This document shows positions 17,111 to 26,440 of a stretch of 64,000 nt of DNA, piece after piece (the first letter of the stretch is position 1; each line of letters begins with the position of its first letter). Origin of the DNA: Mycolicibacterium sphagni (GTDB lineage: Bacteria > Actinomycetota > Actinomycetes > Mycobacteriales > Mycobacteriaceae). The DNA lies in the NCBI RefSeq assembly GCF_013337765.1, contig NZ_VBSB01000003.1, positions 248,001-312,000 of the forward strand, in the 5' to 3' direction. Both the position numbers and the translations under genes were made by a program. A model generated the notes under the pieces. The model saw only the letters and a program-made list of their open reading frames with translations, had not been told where the DNA came from and ran no database searches.

Positions 17111-18361
17111 ATGGCCAAGGACACCGCAGACGACATCACGTCCACCGCCGTCGAGGCACCCGATCTGGAAACCGCCGTCGCCGGCGCGCCGAAGCACGGT
17201 TTTTTCATCCGCCTCTACACCGGCACCGGCGCCTTCGAGGTCATCGGCAGACGCAAGATGTGGTACGGGATCAGCGCGTTGATCGTCGCCGTCTGCATCG
17301 TCAGCATCGCCGTGAAGGGCTTCACCTTCGGTATCGATTTCGAGGGCGGCACCAAAGTCTCGATGCCTGTCGCCGGGCAACACGGCACCGTCACCACTCA
17401 GCAGGTGGAGGACGTCTACAACAAGACCCTGGGCAAGTCGCCGGAATCCGTCGTGCTCGTGGGCAACGGCGCCACGGCGACCGTGCAGATCCGCTCGGAA
17501 GCGCTGAACAACCAGCAGACCGAGGAACTGCGCACCGCGCTGTTCGAAGCGTTCGCGCCCAAGGATGCCGACGGGCAGGCCAGCAAGTCCGTCATCAGCG
17601 ACTCGGCGGTCTCGGAGACCTGGGGTGACCAGATCACCAAGAAGGCCCTGCTGGCGCTCGGGGTGTTCCTGGTGCTGGCCGCCATCTACATCACCTTCCG
17701 CTACGAGCGGTACATGGCGATCTCGGCGCTGTTGACCCTGGTGTTCGACCTGATCGTCACCGCAGGCGTGTATTCGATCGTCGGGTTTGAGGTAACACCC
17801 GCCACGGTCATCGGCCTGCTCACGATCTTGGGCTTCTCGCTGTACGACACGGTCATCGTGTTCGACAAGGTCGAGGAGAACACCCACGCCTTCGAGCACA
17901 CCACCCGAAGAACGTTCGCCGAACACGCCAACCTCGCGGTCAATCAGACCTTCATGCGTTCGATCAACACCAGCCTGATCTCGGTGCTGCCGATTCTGGC
18001 GCTGATGGTGGTGGCGGTCTGGCTGCTCGGCGTCGGCACCTTGATGGACCTGGCGCTGGTGCAGCTGGTCGGCGTCATCGTCGGCACCTACTCGTCGATC
18101 TTCTTCGCCACCCCGCTGCTGGTGTCGCTGCGCGAGCGCACCGACCTGGTCCGCACTCACACCCGACGGGTGCTGAAGCGGCGCAACCCGGCGGCCAGCG
18201 CCGCCGAGGTCGTCACGGGCGGTGCCGCCGACTTGGACAAGGCCGGTGACGCGGTCCCGGCCGAAGCAGCCATCGGGGGGACCCCGGCAGTGGGCAGCAA
18301 GCCCTCGCCGGGTGCCCGACCGAGCCGGCCAACGGGCAAGCGCAGTACCCGAGGGCGATAG
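17111..18361 (+). CDS. secF: protein translocase subunit SecF
   Basis: A 416-residue partner of SecD. It has a first helix near residues 49-71, the SecF signature FGIDFEGGTKV, and a C-terminal bundle of five helices with TILGFSLYDTVIVFDKVEEN and FMRSINTSLISVLPILAL. The C-terminal 70 residues are a charged, Pro/Ala-rich cytoplasmic tail, long for the family but usual in mycobacteria. It is separated from secD by 4 bases and from the following lipoprotein gene by 6, so all three are one operon. Confidence 0.95.
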   Translation: MAKDTADDITSTAVEAPDLETAVAGAPKHGFFIRLYTGTGAFEVIGRRKMWYGISALIVAVCIVSIAVKGFTFGIDFEGGTKVSMPVAGQHGTVTTQQVEDVYNKTLGKSPESVVLVGNGATATVQIRSEALNNQQTEELRTALFEAFAPKDADGQASKSVISDSAVSETWGDQITKKALLALGVFLVLAAIYITFRYERYMAISALLTLVFDLIVTAGVYSIVGFEVTPATVIGLLTILGFSLYDTVIVFDKVEENTHAFEHTTRRTFAEHANLAVNQTFMRSINTSLISVLPILALMVVAVWLLGVGTLMDLALVQLVGVIVGTYSSIFFATPLLVSLRERTDLVRTHTRRVLKRRNPAASAAEVVTGGAADLDKAGDAVPAEAAIGGTPAVGSKPSPGARPSRPTGKRSTRGR

Positions 18362-18367
18362 CGACCC

Positions 18368-20020
18368 ATGGTTGTCAGGCGCCGGCGCGCCGCCGCTGTC
18401 GCAGTGGCGGCTGTCGTGGGAGTGATCACGTCGAGTGTGCTGACGGCGTGCTCGGGCAGCGCCGCTGACCAGATCAACTACGCCGTCGACGGCATGCTGC
18501 TCACCTACAACACCAACACCGTGACCGGTGCCGCCTCGGCAGGCCCGCAGGCCTTCGCCCGCGTGCTCGCCGGCTTCAACTTCCACGGTCCCGACGGGCA
18601 GGTGCTGGCCGACCACGACTTCGGTTCGGTGTCGGTGGTCGGTCGTGACCCGCTGGTGCTGGACTACCAGATCTCCGACAAAGCCGTGTATTCCGACGGC
18701 AAGCCGGTGACCTGTGACGACATGGTGCTGGCGTGGGCTGCGCAGTCCGGGCGGTTCCCGGCCTTCGACGCCGCCAGCCGCGCGGGTTATCTCGACATCG
18801 ACAACGTCGATTGCCAGCCAGGCCAGAAGAAGGCCCGGGTGACCTATCTGCCGGGCCGCGCGGTCGTCGACTACCTGCAGCTGTTCACCGCGACGTCGAT
18901 GATGCCGTCGCACGTCATCGGCGACATGCTTGGCCTGGACGTCACCCGCACCATTGCCAGTGGCGATCCGGCCGCCGTCGACCGCATTGCCCAGGCGTGG
19001 AACACCGTGTGGGATCTCAAGCCCGGGGTCGACCTCAAGCGGTTCCCGTCGTCGGGGCCCTACAAGATCGATTCGGTGCTGCCCGAAGGGGCGGTGGTGC
19101 TGACCGCCAACGACCGGTGGTGGGGCGCCAAGCCCATCACCAAGCGGATCACCGTGTGGCCGCGCGGCGTCGACGTGCAGGACCGGATCAACAACGGCAC
19201 GTTCCAGGTCGTCGACGTGGCGACCGGATCGTCGGGCACCCTGACCACGCCCGACGGCTATGACCGTCACGAGCTGCCGTCGGGCGGTATCGAGCAGCTC
19301 ATCTTCGCGCCCGACGGGCCGCTGGCGGCGCCGCCGGCCCGGCGCGCGGTGGCGTTGTGCACCCCGCGCGATCTGATCGCGCTGAACGCCGAGACGCCAA
19401 TCTCCAATGTCCGGCTCAACCCGGCCAGCGATGATGCGTTCAGCGGTATCGAAGGCGTCGCGATCGCCGGCCAGTTCGGTCCGGCCAACCCCGATGCCGC
19501 CCGCGACGCACTCGGTGGCCAGCCGCTGACCGTGCGCCTCGGCTACCAGGCGCCCAACCCGCGGCTGGCGGCCACCGTCGGCGCGATCACCAAATCCTGT
19601 GCCGCCGCGGGCATCACGGTCGTCGACACGACGTCGGACACGACCGGCCCACAGACGTTGCGTGACGGCAAGCTCGACGTCCTGCTGGCCAGCACCGGCG
19701 GCGCGTCGGGCAGTGGCTCCACCGGGTCGTCGGCGCTGGACGCCTACACGCTGTTCTCCGGCAACGGCAACAACCTGCCGCGCTACTTCAACCCGCAGAT
19801 CGATGGGATCATCTCCGCGCTGGCGGTCACCGCCGACGCGAAGGAACAGGCCAGGCTCCTTGGCGACAGTTCGCCGATTCTGTGGGGCGACATGCCGACC
19901 CTGCCGCTGTACCGTCAGCAGCGCACGGTGCTGGCGTCGAAGAAGATGTATGCCGTGGAAGGCAATCCGACCAAGTGGGGCGCGGGCTGGAACATGGATC
20001 GATGGGTGTTCGAGAAGTGA
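18368..20020 (+). CDS. peptide-binding lipoprotein (family 5 solute-binding protein)
   Basis: A 550-residue extracellular solute-binding protein of the oligopeptide type. The signal peptide ends in the lipobox LTAC (around residue 35). [17 protein letters not shown] and [29 protein letters not shown] are characteristic of the SBP_bac_5 fold. No permease or ATPase is nearby. Its place between secF and apt matches M. tuberculosis Rv2585c. The stop codon overlaps the apt start (GTGA), indicating translational coupling. The role in peptide uptake is inferred from family. Confidence 0.88.
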   Translation: MVVRRRRAAAVAVAAVVGVITSSVLTACSGSAADQINYAVDGMLLTYNTNTVTGAASAGPQAFARVLAGFNFHGPDGQVLADHDFGSVSVVGRDPLVLDYQISDKAVYSDGKPVTCDDMVLAWAAQSGRFPAFDAASRAGYLDIDNVDCQPGQKKARVTYLPGRAVVDYLQLFTATSMMPSHVIGDMLGLDVTRTIASGDPAAVDRIAQAWNTVWDLKPGVDLKRFPSSGPYKIDSVLPEGAVVLTANDRWWGAKPITKRITVWPRGVDVQDRINNGTFQVVDVATGSSGTLTTPDGYDRHELPSGGIEQLIFAPDGPLAAPPARRAVALCTPRDLIALNAETPISNVRLNPASDDAFSGIEGVAIAGQFGPANPDAARDALGGQPLTVRLGYQAPNPRLAATVGAITKSCAAAGITVVDTTSDTTGPQTLRDGKLDVLLASTGGASGSGSTGSSALDAYTLFSGNGNNLPRYFNPQIDGIISALAVTADAKEQARLLGDSSPILWGDMPTLPLYRQQRTVLASKKMYAVEGNPTKWGAGWNMDRWVFEK

Positions 20021-20544
20021 GCGAGTCCGTTGTCGACGTCATCAAGGCGCTGACGCGCGAGGTGTCCGACTTTCCCGAGCCGGGCATCCAATTCAAAGAC
20101 CTCACCCCGGTACTGGCCGATCCCACGGGGCTGGCGGTCGTCACCGGAGCCTTGGCCGAGATCGCGGCGGGCGCCGACTTGGTGGCCGGGATCGACGCCC
20201 GTGGTTTCCTGTTGGGTGGCGCGGTGGCCCACCAGCTCGGCATCGGCGTCCTGGCCGTCCGCAAGGGCGGAAAGCTGCCCCCGCCGGTACACAGCCAGAC
20301 CTACACCCTCGAATACGGCACGGCGACGCTGGAGATCCCCGCCGACGGCCTCGACCTGACGGGGCGCCGCATCGTGATCATCGACGACGTGCTCGCCACC
20401 GGCGGGACGCTTGCCGCGGCCGCTGCGTTGCTGGCGGCCAGTGGAGCAGAGGTTTCGATCGCGGCGGTCGTGCTGGAACTGTCCGGGCTCGGCGGCCGGG
20501 ACAAAGTGGCCCCGCTGCAGGTAGCGAGCCTCCAGAGCATCTGA
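20017..20544 (+). CDS. apt: adenine phosphoribosyltransferase
   Basis: A 175-residue type-I phosphoribosyltransferase that makes AMP from adenine and PRPP for purine salvage. It has [18 protein letters not shown] near the N-terminus, [14 protein letters not shown] for the base site and the PRPP-binding loop [14 protein letters not shown]. The GTG start overlaps the preceding stop by 4 bases. Gene order with rel downstream is conserved in mycobacteria. Confidence 0.94.
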   Translation: MSESVVDVIKALTREVSDFPEPGIQFKDLTPVLADPTGLAVVTGALAEIAAGADLVAGIDARGFLLGGAVAHQLGIGVLAVRKGGKLPPPVHSQTYTLEYGTATLEIPADGLDLTGRRIVIIDDVLATGGTLAAAAALLAASGAEVSIAAVVLELSGLGGRDKVAPLQVASLQSI

Positions 20545-20644
20545 GTCTGGTTAACGCCCCGGGCGGCCACATGGCGACCTGGCAAACGACCCGTGGCCGT
20601 CTGACGTTTGCGTTGTTACGCGCAAGACAATTACGCAATGCTCT

Positions 20645-20684
20645 CTGTGACAACACATTTGGGCCCTTCGGGGGCCTGTCACAG
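20645..20684 (+). promoter_or_regulatory. leader hairpin overlapping a ribosome-binding site
   Basis: CTGTGACA (20645-20652) pairs with TGTCACAG (20677-20684), and an inner GGCCC/GGGCC stem can extend the fold. The right arm covers the first two bases of the AGGAGG at 20683-20688 that serves the GTG at 20694, so the fold could restrict translation. The function is inferred. Confidence 0.4.
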
Positions 20685-20693
20685 GAGGCACCC

Positions 20694-22385
20694 GTGCATT
20701 CGACCATTCTGGTTCCGCGACTCGCCGCGGCAGCATTCGCGATCGGGGCGGGACTCGTGATCGGCAGCAACTGCGCGACCGCGGCCGCGGATTCCTCGGC
20801 ATCGGATGCATCGTCGGCATCCAGTAGTGCGGCGCCCACCAAGGCAACCGCTGGTGCCGGCCGCACGGCGAAGCAGCCGGCGCGAGCCGCGGCGGCGACG
20901 CCAACAGCCAAGGCGCCCAACAAGACCGGCACCGCACGCGCGGCCCGGGTGCCCGCTGCTGCGACAACTGTCGTCACGGAGACCTCGCCTCTGGCGTCGT
21001 CGGCCGCGGTCAAGAAACTGCGCGGCCCGTCACCGATCGCCGTCGGCGTGGACATGTTCGTCGCCAATCTCGCTGGGCTGCTTGGCTACACCCCGAACCC
21101 CGCCAACGTCGGGGGCGTCGGCCCGGTGCTGCCGCTGCGCACCATGCTCCTGGACGCTGTCGCCGCCATCCGCCGGGCGACGGACGCCAGTACGGCCAAC
21201 GGCGTCCCGGTCCTTCACCCGCGGGAGGTGTACCAGTTCGTCACCGGCGAGGTGCTCGGCGACCTGTTGCCGACCGACCCCGATGGGAACAAGCTGACCT
21301 ACAAGATCGTCCAGGGGCCGGCCAACGGCACGCTGACGATCAACCCCAACGGCACCTACTACTACAAGCCGACCAACGAATTCGCCGAGTCGGGTGGTGT
21401 CGACAACTTCATCGTCGTCTCCGACGACGGGCAGCAGGGCCAGACTGTGGTCCCGGTCAATGTCAGGGTCATGCCCACTCTGGGCATCTCGGAGAGTTTC
21501 TGGTTCCGCAACTACACCTTGGCGCCGATCAAGTTCACCGGCTACAACGGCGGTACCGGAGACCTGGATGGTGGCCCGGCGGTCGGCACGGTGATCCTGC
21601 CCGGCGGAGAGGCCGGCTGGAGCGTCACGTGGTACCTGTTCAGCGTCGGCTCCGTCACGCCGCAATTCGGCACCGTGGGCTTCGGGGCGACCCCGTCCAA
21701 CCCGGGGTATATCCCCGACGGCTACACCGGCACCACGTTCCAGGTCACCTACAAGACCAAGCCGAGGGAAACGCAGTGCTCGGCCGGCGGTGGGGGCCAG
21801 TGCAGCGTCCCCAACGACCGGATGGCCATCGCGCTGGACAAGGACAGCCCAACGATCACCCTCGGGCCCGAGGACGCGGCCAAGATCGCGGCGGTGTTGC
21901 CCAACGTCTGCTACGACGGCTCGATCGCGGGCTGCAGCTTCATTGCGAAGAGCGAGACGAAGGGATTCAGCCCGGTGCGTACCGTCGGCACCCCGGTGTC
22001 GAACACGACGTCGACGCCGACCACGTACAGCATCGCGATCGCCGATCAGGTGTCGCAGTCCGACACCGTCGGCCTGTCGGTCAAGCTCTCCGGCGGTGCG
22101 CTGGCCAAGCTCGCGTCGCTGATCAACATCGAAATCACGGCCAATTACTCGCACACCTGGGTCAAGACGAACACCTTCACCCAGACGATGAACGTGCCGG
22201 TCGGAGCCGGAAAAACCGCGTGGATCGAAGGCTCGGTGCCGGTGTGGAACGTGACCGGTGACTTCACGATCAAGTTGGGCAACTCGACCTACCAGCTCAA
22301 CGGCGCGACCTTTACGACACCCAACCCGAATGAGGCGGGCAGCTACGTCATCAAGGAGAAGCCGATCACCTCAGCCCAGGACTAG
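20694..22385 (+). CDS. secreted protein with cadherin-like and aerolysin-like domains
   Basis: A 563-residue exported protein. A signal peptide (about 1-30) is followed by a Ser/Ala/Thr-rich linker (to about 100). Then comes a domain with VTGEVLGDLLPTDPDGNKLTY and NPNGTYYYKPTNEF, typical of bacterial cadherin-like/VCBS repeats. A central beta-rich region leads to a C-terminal segment (about 430-545) of alternating Ser/Thr and aliphatic residues, such as INIEITANYSHTWVKTNTFT and then NVPVGAGKTAWIEGSVPV. That pattern resembles the insertion strands and tail of aerolysin/epsilon-toxin beta-pore proteins. The GTG at 20694 follows AGGAGG by five bases. I am sure of secretion and the cadherin-like domain, less so of the aerolysin fold. 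Confidence 0.7.
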   Translation: MHSTILVPRLAAAAFAIGAGLVIGSNCATAAADSSASDASSASSSAAPTKATAGAGRTAKQPARAAAATPTAKAPNKTGTARAARVPAAATTVVTETSPLASSAAVKKLRGPSPIAVGVDMFVANLAGLLGYTPNPANVGGVGPVLPLRTMLLDAVAAIRRATDASTANGVPVLHPREVYQFVTGEVLGDLLPTDPDGNKLTYKIVQGPANGTLTINPNGTYYYKPTNEFAESGGVDNFIVVSDDGQQGQTVVPVNVRVMPTLGISESFWFRNYTLAPIKFTGYNGGTGDLDGGPAVGTVILPGGEAGWSVTWYLFSVGSVTPQFGTVGFGATPSNPGYIPDGYTGTTFQVTYKTKPRETQCSAGGGGQCSVPNDRMAIALDKDSPTITLGPEDAAKIAAVLPNVCYDGSIAGCSFIAKSETKGFSPVRTVGTPVSNTTSTPTTYSIAIADQVSQSDTVGLSVKLSGGALAKLASLINIEITANYSHTWVKTNTFTQTMNVPVGAGKTAWIEGSVPVWNVTGDFTIKLGNSTYQLNGATFTTPNPNEAGSYVIKEKPITSAQD

Positions 22386-22436
22386 CGCCGGAATAGCCCG
22401 GGCCTAGCTCCCGACAGCCCGGGCCTGCCACTGGAG

Positions 22437-22464
22437 AACTTCGAGGAGAGATATCCTCGAAGTT
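22437..22464. promoter_or_regulatory. perfect inverted repeat immediately upstream of rel
   Basis: AACTTCGAGGA (22437-22447) and TCCTCGAAGTT (22454-22464) form perfect 11-base arms around 6 bases, 21 bases before the rel start codon and just ahead of its ribosome-binding site. Two copies of AGCCCGGGCCT lie just upstream (about 22394-22427). It could be a repressor site or an mRNA hairpin. Confidence 0.55.
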
Positions 22465-22485
22465 CCGATGGCAGGAGGTGACGGC

Positions 22486-24840
22486 GTGGTGGACGACAAC
22501 GGCGCTGCCACCGCCGCGCCGGCAGCGCCGGTTTCCGACATTCCGCCCGCCGAACCGCGGGTCGAGACGCCGAAGACCACCAGCAGCGCGTCGCGCCGGG
22601 TTCGCGCCCGGCTCGCGCGCCGGATGACCTCACAGCGCAGCACCGTCAACCCGGTTCTGGAACCGTTGGTCGCCGTGCATCGGGAGATGTACCCGAAGGC
22701 CGACCTGGCGATCCTGCAGCGCGCCTACGAGGTGGCCGAGGCCAAGCACGCCGATCAGCTGCGCCGCTCCGGCGATCCGTACATCACCCACCCGCTCGCC
22801 GTCGCCAACATCCTCGCTGAGTTCGGCATGGACACCATCACGCTGGTGGCCGCGCTGTTGCACGACACCGTCGAGGACACCGGCTATGCCATGGAGGCGC
22901 TGACCGCCGACTTCGGCGACGAGGTCGCCCACCTGGTGGACGGGGTCACCAAACTGGACAAGGTGGCTCTGGGCACGGCGGCCGAGGGCGAGACCATCCG
23001 CAAGATGATCATCGCGATGGCCCGCGATCCGCGAGTGCTCGTCATCAAGGTCGCCGACCGGCTGCACAATATGCGCACCATGCGGTTCCTGCCGCCGGAG
23101 AAACAGGCCCGCAAGGCCCGTGAGACGCTGGAAGTCATTGCCCCGCTTGCTCATCGGCTGGGTATGGCCACCGTCAAGTGGGAACTCGAGGACCTGTCCT
23201 TCGCGATCCTGCATCCCAAGCGCTACGAAGAGATCGTGCGACTGGTCGCCGACCGTGCCCCGTCGCGGGACACCTACCTGGCCAAGGTTCGGGCCGAGAT
23301 CACCTCGGCGCTGTCCGGGATGAAGATCACCGCCACCGTCGAGGGCAGGCCCAAGCACTACTGGTCGATCTACCAGAAGATGATCGTCAAGGGCCGCGAC
23401 TTCGACGATATCCACGACCTGGTGGGTGTGCGGATTCTCTGCGACGAGATCCGCGACTGCTATGCGGCTGTGGGCGTTGTGCATTCGCTGTGGCAGCCGA
23501 TGCCCGGCCGGTTCAAGGACTACATCGCCCAGCCGCGATTCGGGGTGTACCAGTCGCTGCACACCACCGTCGTCGGCCCTGAGGGCAAACCGCTGGAGGT
23601 GCAGATCCGCACCGACGCCATGCACAAGACGGCCGAGTTCGGCATCGCCGCGCACTGGCGGTACAAGGAATCCAAGGGCCGCAACGGAGTTCCTGCGATG
23701 AACGCCGCGGCCGAGATCGACGACATGGCGTGGATGCGCCAATTGCTCGACTGGCAGCGGGAAGCCGCCGACCCCGGCGAGTTCCTGGAATCGCTGCGCT
23801 ACGACCTTGCGGTGCAGGAGATCTTCGTGTTCACCCCGAAGGGTGACCTCATCACACTCCCGGCCGGCTCCACCCCGGTGGATTTCGCGTACGCGGTGCA
23901 CACCGAGGTCGGCCACCGGTGTATCGGCTCCCGGGTCAACGGTCGACTCGTCGCGCTGGAGCGCAAGCTCGAAAACGGCGACCAGGTCGAGGTTTTCACC
24001 TCGAAGGCGCCGAACGCGGGCCCGTCACGGGACTGGCAGACGTTCGTGGTCTCGCCGCGGGCGAAGGCCAAGATCCGGCAGTGGTTCGCTAAGGAACGCC
24101 GCGAGGAAGCGCTGGAGGCCGGTAAGGACTCCATCGCCCGCGAGGTCCGCCGGGTCGGCCTGCCGTTGCAGCGGCTGGTCAACGCCGAAGCGATGGGAGC
24201 GTTGGCCCAAGAGCTGCGGTACGCGGATATCTCGTCGCTCTACACCGCCGTCGGGGAGGGCCACGTCTCACCCCGGCACGTGGTGCAGCGGCTGGTGGAC
24301 CAGCTCGGTGGCGCCGAGAGCGCCGAAGATGAACTGGCCGAACGCTCGACGCCGGCCACCATGCCGGTGCGCCAGCGCAGCAACGACGACACCGGCGTCG
24401 CGGTGCCCGGCGCGACCGGAACGCTGACCAAACTGGCCAAGTGCTGCACCCCGGTGCCCGGCGACAACATCATGGGCTTCGTCACCCGCGGCGGGGGAGT
24501 CAGCGTGCATCGCACCGACTGCACCAACGCCGGTTCGCTGCAGCAGCAGTCCGAACGGATCATCGAGGTGACCTGGGCGCCGTCGCCAACGTCGGTGTTC
24601 CTGGTGGCCATTCAGGTCGAGGCGCTCGATCGGCATCGGCTGCTCTCTGACGTCACCCGGGTGCTGGCCGATGAGCGGGTCAACATCCTGTCGGCCTCGG
24701 TGACCACCTCGAACGATCGAGTGGCCATCAGCCGCTTCACCTTTGAGATGGGCGATCCCAAGCATCTCGGCCACGTGCTCAACGCGGTCCGCAATGTCGA
24801 GGGTGTCTACGACGTCTACCGGGTGACGAGCGCGGCCTGA
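22486..24840 (+). CDS. rel: bifunctional (p)ppGpp synthetase/hydrolase Rel
   Basis: A 784-residue long RSH protein controlling the stringent response. Domains in order: a variable N-terminus, the HD hydrolase (about 85-240; [17 protein letters not shown]), the synthetase (about 265-390; [14 protein letters not shown] and then [18 protein letters not shown]), TGS (about 445-505; [20 protein letters not shown]), the helical/zinc-finger region with CCTPVPGD, and a C-terminal ACT domain. I prefer GTG 22486, which follows AGGAGG by seven bases, to ATG 22468, which has no such site and would give 790 residues. Placement after apt is conserved. Confidence 0.94.
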   Translation: MVDDNGAATAAPAAPVSDIPPAEPRVETPKTTSSASRRVRARLARRMTSQRSTVNPVLEPLVAVHREMYPKADLAILQRAYEVAEAKHADQLRRSGDPYITHPLAVANILAEFGMDTITLVAALLHDTVEDTGYAMEALTADFGDEVAHLVDGVTKLDKVALGTAAEGETIRKMIIAMARDPRVLVIKVADRLHNMRTMRFLPPEKQARKARETLEVIAPLAHRLGMATVKWELEDLSFAILHPKRYEEIVRLVADRAPSRDTYLAKVRAEITSALSGMKITATVEGRPKHYWSIYQKMIVKGRDFDDIHDLVGVRILCDEIRDCYAAVGVVHSLWQPMPGRFKDYIAQPRFGVYQSLHTTVVGPEGKPLEVQIRTDAMHKTAEFGIAAHWRYKESKGRNGVPAMNAAAEIDDMAWMRQLLDWQREAADPGEFLESLRYDLAVQEIFVFTPKGDLITLPAGSTPVDFAYAVHTEVGHRCIGSRVNGRLVALERKLENGDQVEVFTSKAPNAGPSRDWQTFVVSPRAKAKIRQWFAKERREEALEAGKDSIAREVRRVGLPLQRLVNAEAMGALAQELRYADISSLYTAVGEGHVSPRHVVQRLVDQLGGAESAEDELAERSTPATMPVRQRSNDDTGVAVPGATGTLTKLAKCCTPVPGDNIMGFVTRGGGVSVHRTDCTNAGSLQQQSERIIEVTWAPSPTSVFLVAIQVEALDRHRLLSDVTRVLADERVNILSASVTTSNDRVAISRFTFEMGDPKHLGHVLNAVRNVEGVYDVYRVTSAA

Positions 24841-25105
24841 CGTGGCCGGCATCAGTTAGGGCCCGCCACCATTCACGTACCAGGCCAGGCAGCCGGGATG
24901 GTGTCGGCACGCGATGATCGCCCCTGCGTCCGGAGCCGCTCCGCGTACCCGCGGCTGTTTGGAGGGCAGACCGCAGTTGAGTAGGCATAACACTTTGGCC
25001 AACGCCGCAGCGCTGCAGATTATTTCGTTGAAATCAATGGAATAACCAACCGCCGCAACGCCCTTGTTCATAACGGCCAAGACGCCTCTTGGAAAGAGAT
25101 TCGCT

Positions 25106-25348
25106 ATGAACAGGTTTCACGTTTTATCAGCCACTATCGGGGCGGGCGCGCTCGTCTCGCTTGGTGCATTCGCCGCGGTGGCCGCCACTCCGCAGACCGA
25201 GACCGGCTCGTTCCTGAGTTCGGAAATGTCCACCGGGGTCACAGTCACGCAGTCGCCGGGTCCGGCCAAGGCCGACCTGCCCGTCGCGGTACCCGCCATC
25301 AAAGGACCGGCGCCCTTGCCCACCGAAGAGCAGGGCCTGCCGGGCTAG
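25106..25348 (+). CDS. small secreted protein of unknown function
   Basis: An 80-residue protein with a clear N-terminal signal peptide (residues 1-28, cleavage likely after AAVAA). The mature part is about 50 residues, Pro/Thr-rich and without cysteines. The ATG at 25106 follows GGAAAGAG. The 265 bases between rel and this gene show no convincing gene. I recognise no family; it converges with the first peptidyl-prolyl isomerase gene 11 bases away. Confidence 0.65.
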   Translation: MNRFHVLSATIGAGALVSLGAFAAVAATPQTETGSFLSSEMSTGVTVTQSPGPAKADLPVAVPAIKGPAPLPTEEQGLPG

Positions 25349-25358
25349 TCGAGTAGGT

Positions 25359-26369
25359 TCAGTTCAGCCGAATCGACTTGATAGTCACCGGTTTCGCCGG
25401 CTTGCCGTCGTCGGAACCGCCGGCGATGCCGATCGCGGCGATATCTTCGATCACCCCAAAGCCCGTCTTGTCGACCTGGCCGAACGCCGTATACGTCGGC
25501 GGCAGCTTCGAGTCGCGATACACGATGAAGAACTGGCTGCCATTGGTATCGGGTCCGGCGTTGGCCATTGCCAGCGTGCCACGGGGATACGTGATCGGCT
25601 GCTTGAGTGCAGGGTCGAACGGACGGAACTGGTTGGTCGGGTACTCGTTCGCGAACCGGTATCCCGGTCCGCCGGTTCCGTTGCCGGTCGGGTCACCACA
25701 CTGCAGCACCGATAGTGACCGCGCGTCGGTGAGCCGATGGCACGGAGTGTTGTCGAAGTAGTTCTGCTTGACCAGACTCTCGAAACTGTTGACCGTGCAC
25801 GGCGCCTTGGCGTTGTCGAGGTGCAGAACGATCGGGCCGAGGTTGGTGACCACCGTCGCGTCCACCGTCGCCGGCGAGGTGGACACCTTGCCGACCGGCG
25901 GCGGCTTGACGGGCTTGTCGGCGGGGGTGGCCGTGGCCGGGTACTGGCAGTTGGCGCCGAGGGTGGCCGGCGGGTTGAAGGGCGGCAGTTGGTCGCTGCC
26001 GGGTGCGGCGGTGGTCGTCCGCCGCGGAATGCCTGCTCCGCCCGTGCGCTCCAACTCCCGCGCCATCCAGGAGAAGAACACGATGCTGGCGATCACGACC
26101 AGGATGCTCAGCACGGTCACCAGGTAGCTGATCACCAGCCCGGCGATCGCCAGCCCGCGGCCCTCCTCACCGGACTTCTTGATCTGCGACAGCGAGATGT
26201 GGCCGAACACGATGCCCAGCGGCGCGAAAACGAACGCACAGATCAGCGACGCGATCGCCATCCCGTTGGTGGGCTGCGGGGCCGGATACGGATACGGATA
26301 CGGCCCAGCTCCGTAGAGCGCACCGTAGTGCGGTGGCGGTGGCGGCGGGTAGTACGGCGGTTGGCTCAT
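25359..26369 (-). CDS. membrane-anchored cyclophilin-type peptidyl-prolyl isomerase with DUF4190 segment
   Basis: A 336-residue protein: a Pro/Tyr-rich cytoplasmic start (about 1-35), two membrane helices (about 38-100) with the DUF4190 pattern LAIAGLVISYLVTVLS, an extracytoplasmic linker, then a cyclophilin domain (about 165-336). The domain has the usual RLTDARSLSVLQCGDPTGNG, TLAMANAGPDTNGSQFFIVY and FGQVDKTGFGVIEDI motifs. It should fold exported proteins at the membrane. The ATG at 26369 follows GAGGGGA. It is 71 bases downstream of a second cyclophilin gene on the same strand, a tandem paralogue. Confidence 0.88.
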   Translation of the reverse strand: MSQPPYYPPPPPPHYGALYGAGPYPYPYPAPQPTNGMAIASLICAFVFAPLGIVFGHISLSQIKKSGEEGRGLAIAGLVISYLVTVLSILVVIASIVFFSWMARELERTGGAGIPRRTTTAAPGSDQLPPFNPPATLGANCQYPATATPADKPVKPPPVGKVSTSPATVDATVVTNLGPIVLHLDNAKAPCTVNSFESLVKQNYFDNTPCHRLTDARSLSVLQCGDPTGNGTGGPGYRFANEYPTNQFRPFDPALKQPITYPRGTLAMANAGPDTNGSQFFIVYRDSKLPPTYTAFGQVDKTGFGVIEDIAAIGIAGGSDDGKPAKPVTIKSIRLN

Positions 26370-26440
26370 GCGGTCCCCTCGCGGGCTCGGGTCCTGCATG
26401 TCCGCTTTTGATTCGCTCCGCAAGCGTCGCTCATGGCCGG

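Noticed and set aside
17033..19270. Very long open frame on the minus strand opposite secF and the lipoprotein gene
   Set aside because: It mirrors two firmly identified genes, is rich in His/Arg/Gly/Asp from reverse-complement codons, and has no recognisable domain. It is a by-product of high GC content.
20646..20683. TGTGA and TCACA half-sites as a possible Crp site
   Set aside because: The half-sites are 28 bases apart; Crp needs about 6. A hairpin explains them better.
19599..20693. Upstream extension of the secreted protein frame through the apt gene
   Set aside because: apt is intact in another frame, and the extension has no domain. A strong AGGAGG and a signal peptide support the start at 20694.
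24856..25080. 74-residue minus-strand frame between rel and the small secreted protein
   Set aside because: Contains several cysteines and ends WYVNGGGP, but has no clear start site, no recognised family and no context. It cannot be supported.
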